A DNA stretch of 64,000 bases, taken from assembly GCA_019828595.1 (NCBI GenBank), contig JAHQRK010000009.1:1550001-1614000 (forward strand), given 5' to 3'. The position numbers and the translations under genes are program-made. This stretch comes from Aphanomyces cochlioides. Its lineage: Eukaryota > Oomycota > Saprolegniomycetes > Saprolegniales > Verrucalvaceae. Below, piece by piece: positions 55,726-64,000 of this stretch. Each line of letters begins with the position of its first letter. The first letter of the stretch is position 1. The notes below the pieces were generated by a model, which was not told the DNA's origin, did not search any database, and saw only the letters and a list, made by a program, of their open reading frames with translations.

Positions 55726-57151
55726 ATGACCAACCATCAGCGCTTGGACTTGGACTGCCTCAACAAGACGATTTTGGTGTCTCTTCTGAGATGGGCCACT
55801 GGAAAAGGTCACGTTGGTCTGAGCAAGAACAGCTTAAAAGAGCGATTGAGAGAACTGCCTGATGGAGGTCCTCCTTTAATCAGCCATGAAGATATTTCTA
55901 ACGCGGAGGCTTGGTTGAATGCAATCCAAGATCCTCTTCAAGCAATGTTGCAGTGGCGCCATCAATGTCTGGCTTTATGCAACCCAAAGAGTCTGTCAAA
56001 TGTTCCAGGTACTGGCAAGAATATAAACATCTCATTGTCTTTATCATTAGATTTTCCATCGTATTGGATGCTCGATAGAGTGTCTTCATCACATTCAAGT
56101 GTCTACATCGCTCAACTGTCAAAAATATGCAGTTGTAGAGAAGTCAAAGAGTAAGATGTTTGGGTATGGATTTAAGACTAAAATTCTGCAGTCTACGCGA
56201 AATTGATGAATCACTACACGTTTGCGCACAAGAGTTCTCAAGGGAGCCATTGGCGAGATCATACTCTTTCATGAGAGTAATCAAGGTCATTGACAAGTGG
56301 GGTGAGCTTCACTTTGAATGGTGTTTGTAGTAGTTTCTCATTGTAGAAAGTTATAACCCAATGGATATGATGCCAGACAATTCGGTATATAAAGCTCTGG
56401 TTGCCAAATTAGTGGAGTTATGTCAATCTAAAAGCATTCCAATCACATTGTCCGCTTTCTGTGAACGTAAGTGTGTCAATTCTTTTCGCTTTGAGTAATG
56501 TTTGCGCAGATCGAATAGTGTTTCCTTTGAAATTGAATTATACATGCCCAGTTCTTTCCCCAAATGCAGCTCTGAGCAGGAAGAAGTATGCTGTAGGCGG
56601 GAAGGCTAGCGAAAGGGCAGTTCGTTCGCTATTGAATAAAGCCCGTGTCATTCCTGCAAAGACATTGTACTCCCTCACAGTAAGCTAGATCAACCGATTT
56701 CATTAATTACACGTAGATAACACTGATAAATGGATCCAAGCCTAACGAGTCGTTCGTCAAAGTCTTCAAACCGAATGAAACATACACTATTGAAGGAAAT
56801 GAGCGCGCTGCGTTATTACAGCAAGCTCTGGCATTGACCTCTGAAGAAAGAAACGTGTAAAACGTTCTTTGTGACTTCGAAATTCAAAGTTTAAAAGAAA
56901 TGCGCAGAGTAAGCTCCTTCTTATGCGTATTGTTTGAAAAACTCCCACAGCGTATTCGAAATATCGTGGCCGATACCTTGGGTATCAAGCCTATCTGGGC
57001 AAAAGATACAAGAAAACCGCATTGGTTCCCCGATTCCGTGCCCTGGAATGACTCTAAAACTTGGCAAAAAGAAGAATGCGTACTAGTTTGTCGAGCAGCC
57101 CTTAACGAGATGTATAAAGTCGACGACTCAAACAGCTCGGTGTTAGGATAA
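55726..57151 (+). CDS. Unassigned multi-exon protein, possible DNA-binding regulator
   Basis: From ATG 55726, about seven exons with introns of 37-45 bp can be joined: CNPKSLSNVP|DFPSYW, CREVKE|..., IKVIDKW|..., LSAFCE|HRIVFPLKLNY, SLT|ITLINGSKPNES. It ends KVDDSNSSVLG at 57151. The last exon has LPQRIRNIVADTLGIKPIWAKDTRKP split around WFPDSVPWNDSKTW; the KPxWxPxxVPW pattern loosely recalls the NRF1/EWG family of transcription factors, but this is weak. The middle has a basic segment (SERAVRSLLNKARVIPAK). It lies just left of the KDZ-like transposase and could be a host gene or a passenger of that element. Confidence 0.5.
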
Positions 57152-57852
57152 AAGTAAATGGATTTGACATTGAGCTATGATCGAGAAATCATACCTGCAG
57201 TAAAGCAAATATATCGGTCAAACCGAAGTCGTGATACGATGTGACGAATAGATGGAAGTAGCGTAATGTATTGTAGTGAAGTAGTCAAACACTGGAATAT
57301 AACTGAAACCGCTGGCGTGAAGAGTCGCATTTTCCCTAGCTGTGAAATTGGTAGCTCCGGACGCATCATCAAGTAATAACTATCGACAAGCTAAGGTTGA
57401 CTGGTGCTCTTACTGGTGCTCTTACTTTGCTGTACAGGATACACAATGCTCAGAGGCACGGACGATCAAACGACCAGAGAGGGATCCTCCAGACCTCCTC
57501 GTGAGTCGGCAAATGAAGTTGCAACTCAGACACACCTTTCCACAACAGTGTAAGTTGTGATATCTTATCTGTCTAAGTCACAATTACACTGTAAACCAGT
57601 TGCACAGGTTGTGGGACAAGAAGACCCATACATGCGTGCCGGTGGAATCGTTGTTCACAATGCTCGTGTTCTTGTAGTGCCCACAGTCACTCGGATGTTA
57701 TCTACTCTAGAGCGAGAAAACTCTTTAGGGATAGTCTGGCCACCCAACACCAGGCGCAACAACATTTTTTCTCTATTCATAAACGTTCGGAGGCAGATAC
57801 ACGTGCAGAATCAACCACTTAAATATTCTCAAATGTCTCTGTAGGATTTTAT
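57152..57852. other. Spacer with possible 5' exons of the KDZ-like gene
   Basis: Plus frames 57342-57560 and 57600-57844 (GQEDPYMRAGGIVVHNARVLVVP) are protein-like but cannot be attached with certainty. Confidence 0.3.
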
Positions 57853-60650
57853 ATGGATAGAGCCAACTCCACGCACACAGGGTCGGAGGCAGATCATACG
57901 TCCGCTCTTGGCTCAGGACATAATTCGTCTGGCAGAGAAGGCGATAAGAGTGATGACTACTGTTTCAGCTCTGACTCTGCGTACGACTATATATCTAGCC
58001 ATACAGATATCAACAGTGATTCATGGTGCTCAACGGATTCGCGATACTTACAACTTTTGTCAGCGACAAAGTCACTTGTAACTTTGTTTCCAGGTTAACC
58101 CTCATGTTTCTACTATTTCTAACTAGTTGCTTAGGAAAATTGTATATCCTACCAAATTGCAATGATACATTTAGTCGTGTGTATTACAGTCGCCCAGTGC
58201 ACGTATATCGTGGGCTCGTCCAATGTTATGACATTCCTGTGGAGATTTACTGGTGTTCGCACTGCTCATCAGAAAAGAATTCCAGGTCACGTCTAATTCT
58301 CGATAAATCTTACGATGTGTCACATTCACGTGCTGCTTCAATATTTGTAGACTGCAACCATGATAAGTTTGAATGTACACATGTTGCAGCATTGAATTCA
58401 CTCTTGGTAAATCAAGAGAGGCCGTTGGATGCGACATTCGATGACATTGCCCCGGAATTCAGTTTATCATTCAAGAACAAGATAAATCTACTGTCTATAT
58501 AAGTGCTTGCTCTGCGGCTGATCCTTTGGACAGATCCGTGCTTGTTGCAGTCAGCAAGAAGGAAGTCAAATGTCTGTTTTGTCATGGTTCAAAATTGTGC
58601 AGACATTCGGCAAATTGGTATGCTTGTCACGGGGATATTTTTTGGGATCCTGATTTTTGTAATGAATCGGAAGCTAGAGATAGCAGTGAAGCGAATTATG
58701 TCTCAAACCCAGTCAGTTTGCCCACTACAGTATTGGAGATGAGAAACGCAATTGAAGCTAGAGGGTTTAGGCGTATTTCAGATTTGACATCTCAAGAATT
58801 TACTATTGAGGAACTCGGCTCAGTCCCATGTGAGTGTGGCTACGTTTTCGATATGGACAATGGTATCACAGCGAAAGCCTTCGTATATGATTTGACCTCG
58901 TGTATCCAAGTCCAAACTAAATATTACCAATGCTTGAATCCTTATTGTACAAAAAAATTGGCTGTCAGTGGTGAAAAGCATGGTCTTCTACTTGTTACAC
59001 CAAACCATTACTTTGACTTTTTACTATGCAACATGATTCAACTTAATCTAATTATTGGTCCAACTACACTCCGTGGCACGTGGCGAATTTTTCGACAACA
59101 ATTTAGTATGGTATCAATCCACTTCTGCTCATGGCCTCTATTTCGTAAAGCATGCTGGAAAATTTTAGACAGGTATCAAAAGAGAATTTTTTAAGTGTAT
59201 TTGACAATCATGTAGTGCTAGAATCAACTTTGTGAAATCATTTGCTTGCCCGCACTGTGGCAATCTTGACACTGCACCAATAATAATAGGTGATGGTACA
59301 AAGGTTGCATGCAGGCCTGGACTTGCTGGTGAAGAAAACGCAATACCTTGCGTTGACACGCTTGCATGCGGGCTAGAAATCTCGGATAGAATTTTTATTC
59401 GTTGCCCTCGAACGAGAAAACTACTGAGGTCTTACGCACGCCTCCAAAGACATGGTTCAGTCGAATTGGTTCATGTTGATGTTGTCAACAATTTTGATAT
59501 ATCACAATTATAGACTCCCTCAGTCAGAACGCTCCATTCATGAGGCTCTTCATCGATGCAATCTCAAGTGGTGGCACTATTAAACATTGTCCTAGTGTTT
59601 GGTCTGATTATTTGTATGATTTATCGTCGGCGTCTTGCGTTCAAAACGGCTTAATTCGACACCCTGAATTAATGCATTCGACCATCATGAATCTCATTGA
59701 AAATAGAAAACTCAATCCAAATGATACCAGTAGCTTGTTTTCGTGCATGCCTGTCATGGCCAAGGCTCTCCTTACCTCCAATTTGTTATCCGATGTCAAT
59801 CATAATTTGTGGATACCAATTATCCCGATACTACATCGATTAATTTACTTTACAATATTCCTGGAGCGACTGCCTCAAGGTGAATATAGGTCATCTCACG
59901 AGCCTCTTAGTGAGGTGATACACGATGAAAAACTATCCTCGTGGTTCCCAGTGGCTCCATGTATACGTCCTTTGAGGAAATACAAATCCGACACTAATGA
60001 CAAAATTTGTAACAAACATGCTCCATATTATCGACATAGACTCCCTGGTATTCTTCATTTTGTCTGTCCTCATGGTGTCTGTCTTGGTTTCATGCTGCTT
60101 TTTGACCATGAATCACCTTTACATCCCTTTAAGATATTGGCCACTCGATGGAAAAATACTCAAGGAAAACGAATTGTAATATTTGACAATGCTTGCAATA
60201 TTCACACAACTGCCATGAAGAGAGAACCATATCTCTTTAGAAATGTGCATTTTTTCGTCGATAGATTTCACTACTACAACCATGTCAACTGTTCCAGGTA
60301 GTCCCGATTTTAGTACTCTAACTAAGCCAAACAATAGTGGCTATCGAATTGATAATTTTCCTCAATACGCACTCCTCGCCACTGTTTTATGTGAGGTGTA
60401 CAACAAATCACTAAAACAATCGTAAGTAGCGCTGTGTATGAACAGAGTCAATTTTCTGCTCTACCTAAAGCACTACATGTCCGAGATAAATTCCAGACGG
60501 GTCGCTTGTATCAGTGAAGACTGCAAACGAAATGGGAAAAAGCACAGTGACTGGGTTGCTGTAAATTATCTCATCACTCAAATGCAGCGAAGCCTATGTG
60601 TTGAAGTCCCATGCAATGAAGCTCATCTTCGCCTTTTCTGCGCTTGCTAG
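57853..60650 (+). pseudogene. KDZ-superfamily (Kyakuja-Dileera-Zisupton-like) transposase relic
   Basis: Consecutive plus frames read as one large protein: an acidic Ser-rich start (57853), a CxC-like zinc region (YWCSHCSSEK, FVDCNHDKFECTHV), a Cys/His cluster (CLFCHGSKLCRHSANWYACHGD), a CPHCG...IIIGDGT module, then the catalytic region. That has LPGILHFVCPHGVCLGFMLL, FDNACN (first Asp), MKREP, FFVDRFHYYNHVNCS (second Asp with the His/Cys cluster) and, after introns near 60300 and 60420, a Glu-bearing helical end. These are the KDZ hallmarks. Frame shifts near 58470 and 59515, plus the missing ends, suggest decay, although a few breaks may be introns. Confidence 0.68.
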
Positions 60651-60899
60651 CTCGGCCATGTCATTTCTTAAGTGTTTAATATGACTTTGTATTCATCTTC
60701 TGTGTTTCCACATTGTTCAAAATCGTGTAATGTAGAAAGTTCCACAACATGCTCGCAAAGAGCCGAGTTGTAGTATTTTCGATTTGCTCGTGTCAGCTCT
60801 TTATTGCTTCCAAGGATATTCAATCATGTTGTTCCTTCGAAGTCGCGCTTCTCATCTCTCATGATGGCGATGATATATTTGTATTGTCTCTGTTGCAAA

Positions 60900-61649
60900 T
60901 TATGTTTTTTCGATTGAGCCAGCTGTACACCTACAGTAATGTCGCTTGACATCTGGCCCCACAGATGGAGTAAAGTGAGCAAAAGGGGTACAGAAAAATG
61001 ACCCATTTCCACACTCGCCTTTTCCACTCTTGGTTGATCGTCTTTTTGACATGTCGACCCATGTTTTTAAAGGGGCATGATTGAGATTGCAATATAATTC
61101 GTCAAGATAGACTTCATGATATACTGGGTTTCCATTTGCGGTACGATTTTCAATTTTTTTGCGAAGATATTGCGTTCGAAATGCAATGTTTTCATTTGAT
61201 TCGGCCAAGTAAAATCGTCCTCGACCAACTTGAAATTTGTATCCAAGACGTCGTAAGACTTCTCGCATTGTTCTCACAGGAATTTCCACATTGTGTTCAG
61301 TGTTCAGATGATGTGTAATGGTCTTTGCAGATATTGGGTAACATTTCTGGTTTTGTTGGAGGACATACGAATGAATTTCTCCTGCCAAGTTTTCTGCAAT
61401 CGAGCGAGGTCGGTGACCTCGGACCACACGCGCACAGTTTCCATCCTGGCCAAAGGAGGGGTCTTTATTGGCATTCCAATCAGCAATAATTTTTGCAATT
61501 GTCGATTTGGAGAAGCTGAGACATGCTGCAACGCTGTCTCGTATCTTTGGGTGAGTCCCACGTTTTTCTTCCTTTTGATTCTTGAAGTAATCGTGACACT
61601 TAACAACCAAAAGCTTCTCAACGGAAGTGAGAATGTGTTTTTTCTCCAT
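60900..61649 (-). pseudogene. IS630/Tc1-like transposase fragment, N-terminal half
   Basis: From ATG 61649: a helix-turn-helix pair (FSKSTIAKIIADWN; ISAKTITHHLNTE ... VRTMREVLRRLGYKF) and linker leading to the first catalytic Asp (EVYLDELYCN). The frame then runs into unrelated sequence and ends at 60900 without the second Asp or Glu. It is the same family as the fragment at 52825-53745, which keeps the complementary half. Confidence 0.78.
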
Positions 61650-61819
61650 CGTGTTTGAAAGTGGGAAGCGCGAAGTGAGGAAAGAGCTGCTAATTATAGA
61701 GGAGGATCCATTACATTTCACGAGGTTATTTTTATAAATAATTGCCGTTGGAAACACATTTATATTGCATTTCTTGTAACGCGTGTCCGTTCTTAATCTG
61801 GACTTTTCACATGCACAGA

Positions 61820-62052
61820 CACCGGGAGTGTCTATGTCTATGTCCAAACTGCAAACTTCGTATTTCCGGATAAAGGTTGTTATTAACGAACGATTTGTAC
61901 TACTGTGTCCCAAAATTTAGATTTTCGTGTCTATATTTTTCTGGTTGGACACTGTGCATGTGAAAAAGTCTAAAAGTGTGTCCATAAATTGCCGGATAAC
62001 TATTTTTATCCGTAACTTCGAAATGGCCATAGACATAGACACTCCCGGTGTG
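61820..62052. repeat. 233-bp inverted-repeat (MITE-like) unit
   Basis: ACACCGGGAGTGTCTATGTC at 61820 matches in inverted orientation the end at 62052, and the similarity continues about 60 bp inward with gaps (TTATCCG, CTTCG). A second inverted pair, CTTTTCACATGCACA (61803) and TGTGCATGTGAAAAAG (61953), is interlocked with it. It lies upstream of the transposase fragment at 60900 and may include that element's terminal repeat. Confidence 0.6.
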
Positions 62053-62203
62053 GATGCTCTAATGGCAGCAACTTTAGAAGCACATACTCTTTGTACTGCT
62101 GAAGTGAATTTACTGCGTGTCCTGTCCCAAGCTCAAGCGTAACCACACGTGGCATTGCGATTTCGTTGATTGATTGCATGGAAACACCAGCAACACTTCA
62201 TTG

Positions 62204-62730
62204 GGGCTGTTGACAAAAGTGGGGGCTATTTAGAACATTTAGACAGAATTGGACACCTCTGACAAAAGTGGAGGCTATGTGACAGGAAGTGGACGGATGC
62301 TTTCAATGGCCACCACATCTGTCACATTGTCATTGGTTGGTCTCCTGAAATGGAAAGACTGCGACTCATATGCACCAAGTGTCGCTGGGATTTCTCTTGC
62401 TCGCGCAATTTGAAAGCGCATCAGCAGAGACAAATCTGCAAAGAAACTCGTAATCACAAGTTACGAGAAAAACGCTGCCAAGGCGGCTGTTAAAAATGGG
62501 ATGTTAGCACCAAAGCTATGTGCACAAACTAGAACTTTGTGATATGACAGGCAAGTTTGATGAAATTCAAAGTTCATACTAATTTGGTCGATTTTTCAAA
62601 AAGTTGCGGAACCACACTATTAAGACTATTTTATGAACATGTCCCCACATTTGGAAGATTCCCCACTTTTGTCAGACGTGTCCCACTTCTGTCTGAATTT
62701 TCCTAAAAGCCCCCACTTTTGTCAAAAGTC
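62204..62730. mobile_element. MULE-like non-autonomous DNA transposon with a 10-bp target duplication
   Basis: Perfect 10-bp direct repeats CACTTCATTG flank it (62194-62203 and 62731-62740). The inverted ends of about 75 bp (62204-62280 and 62654-62730) share GTTGACAAAAGTGGGGGCT/TTTGACAAAAGTGGGGGCT, GACAGAA and a second CTGACAAAAGTGG unit. A 9-10-bp target duplication with long inverted ends is typical of the Mutator superfamily. The interior encodes a 47-residue zinc-finger ORF. Confidence 0.85.
62350..62493 (+). CDS. 47-residue C2HC zinc-finger micro-ORF inside the MULE-like element
   Basis: ATG 62350 to TAA 62491-62493. The core is ICTKCRWDFSCSRNLKAHQQ followed by RQIC, i.e. C-x2-C-x12-H-x5-C with the F and L of a classical C2H2 finger and the last His replaced by Cys, then a basic tail (HKLREKRC). 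It could be the DNA-binding remnant of a transposase, a captured host finger, or a small repressor of transposition. Expression is unknown and upstream exons cannot be excluded. Confidence 0.55.
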   Translation: MERLRLICTKCRWDFSCSRNLKAHQQRQICKETRNHKLREKRCQGGC

Positions 62731-63723
62731 CACTTCATTGTCCTTGCTGCCAAGTGATCCATCCCTCAAAATGATGTATGAGTATGCACTCGGCATAAAT
62801 GACTAGAGCATTCGCTGCTCGTGTAAAAGCTCCTGCAATGCAAAGTTCCTCATGATTGGACAGGAAGAATGCTCGTGGGGTCTGTCTCGAGCGACCCTCC
62901 CCTTGGAGTCGTTTGAACTTTGTTATGAGGTATTTATGCTGAGCCTGCGAGGTATTTGTAGGTCTGCAATGGCTTTGACATTCTGTCAACTATAAGAATT
63001 TCATTTGGTGGGGAAAGATTAACAAACGAAAAGCCAGCTTCCATCAAGCATGTCCTTGAAATAGCAGGATCTTCATCCTAGAAATGCTGTGTTTGAAGTT
63101 TATGATTATCTCAAGCTAGTCGATTGTTCAGATCTTTAAACGTGAAAACCTCGAGTCTCATTGCTTGGAGCACGGAACATGCCAAAGTTCACGCTCCGTT
63201 ATCTTTGGGACAATGGGAACAGCCCTCATAACTTGGGTTCCGAGAGGAACTTTCTCGTGATGCCGACCATCAAGCAACGACTCAGCTGAGCATTGGGACA
63301 ATGGACTCGTTTTGGTAAATCTATATGGCGTTGAAGCATATTCACGATTGAAAATCAACTACCAATCAATTGTGATGGGAATGCGTAAGACACCAGTGCT
63401 ACATTTTATACGTAGATCTGATTGGATAAATGTAGCTAATTTTTCTAAGTTAATCATTCAAGTGTCTTCTAGCTTAAACAAACACGCTTTTTTCGGGCTT
63501 GTTTGGCTCTTCAGCTTGGTCAACACTACAATGCTAGCCATATTTATGACGTGTCCAAGGCATTTTACTTTTAATTCAGATTGAAATCATCAATTTATTT
63601 TGATGGTTACTATGTATTATCTAGACAGAATTGTCGGCTCACTGCTCACTCTGCGACTCCTTAGCAGATAGCAGCCCGACCATGTTCCCATGCATGCTCC
63701 AAGCCTTAGGAAGCTTGCGTCAT

Positions 63724-63757
63724 GAACCACCGTTTTGGGACACCAAAACGGTGGTTC
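63724..63757. repeat. Perfect hairpin, 15-bp stem and 4-base loop
   Basis: GAACCACCGTTTTGG (63724-63738), loop GACA, then its exact inverse complement (63743-63757). It is GC-richer than its surroundings. Confidence 0.85.
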
Positions 63758-63880
63758 AAGGTTCTAACTTAGCTCAGTGGATGTGAGAACAAGACCAAGC
63801 AATTCATAGCCTTGGAATAGATTTTTTACAAAAATTAACCAAAGATTCACATACCCTTATCTAAACTCACAGGCAGGCCT

Positions 63881-63902
63881 TGGTGCGATAAATATCGCAC
63901 CA
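63881..63902. repeat. Near-perfect palindrome, 10-bp arms
   Basis: TGGTGCGATA (63881-63890), AA, then TATCGCACCA (63893-63902). Confidence 0.8.
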
Positions 63903-64000
63903 TGGTCTACAAGAATTCCTCTGTCATTTGGATCAAAAGGCAAAAGGTGAAATGTCAAATACTAAACTATTCACTTCTGTATATAGCATTATTGATGAAA

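Larger units (their letters stand above)
62741..64000. other. Gene-free right end with hairpins
   Basis: Short frames only. It holds the two perfect palindromes listed separately and, at 63768-63781, a TTAGCTCAGTGG word like a tRNA D-arm/A box with no B box behind it. Confidence 0.4.

Noticed and set aside
63768..63840. Possible tRNA gene starting at the TTAGCTCAGTGG word
   Set aside because: The A-box match is good but there is no B box (GGTTCGANTCC) within 90 bp and no cloverleaf.
1..64000. CRISPR arrays, bacterial operons or ribosome binding sites
   Set aside because: No regularly spaced repeats. The genes have GT-AG introns, so this is eukaryotic nuclear DNA.

Overview
The window is nuclear DNA from a eukaryote with a compact genome. 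Host genes are split by very short GT-AG introns: almost all I could place are 41-50 bp, e.g. 1186-1232, 12529-12578, 16823-16863, 26243-26287 and 37139-37183. Intergenic spacers in the left part are often only 3-200 bp. The mix of gene families (atypical two-domain E2F, METTL4, CRT-like transporter, MOT1 molybdate transporter, GH3 with a probable GPI tail, Crypton, KDZ-like and IS630/Tc1 elements) together with the tiny introns suggests an oomycete, perhaps of the Saprolegnia/Achlya/Aphanomyces side. That placement is inference, not proof.

Layout. Positions 1-37300 are mostly host genes: a giant SPRY/discoidin/RanBP2-finger protein cut by the left edge, the mitochondrial RNA helicase SUPV3L1, METTL4, RAD17, an E2F7/8-like repressor, a CRT-like transporter, a lysocardiolipin-type acyltransferase, a protein kinase, an ABM-fold protein, a small three-exon protein, a PX protein, a MOT1-type transporter, an LRR receptor-like protein and a GH3 glucosidase. 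A first transposon cluster (an IS630/Tc1 relic with a neighbouring ORF, then a Crypton) lies at 29000-33700. From 38300 rightwards the DNA becomes AT-rich and repeat-rich: two more LRR receptor-like genes flank a full-length Ty3/Gypsy element (40583-49146, identical 265-bp LTRs, 5-bp TSD) that contains a PIF/Harbinger element (43059-45712). Further right are two IS630/Tc1 relics, a KDZ-type transposase relic, several MITE-like inverted-repeat elements and an unassigned multi-exon gene.

How the genes fit together. RAD17 (checkpoint clamp loader) and the E2F7/8-like gene are divergent and share a 382-bp intergenic region that holds a perfect TTTGGCGC E2F site, suggesting cell-cycle co-regulation and autoregulation. 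METTL4 and RAD17 converge with their stop codons 3 bp apart. The three LRR genes form one family (signal peptide, one leucine-rich repeat per 66-72-nt exon, one transmembrane helix, short tail), which looks like a surface receptor set.

The most unusual signals are: a 527-bp MULE-like element with a 10-bp target duplication that carries a 47-residue C2HC zinc-finger ORF; the retrotransposon-into-ORF and Harbinger-into-retrotransposon nesting, whose empty sites can both be reconstructed in frame; RAD17 with two N-terminal RanBP2 fingers; and one-base frameshifts confined to the mobile elements.
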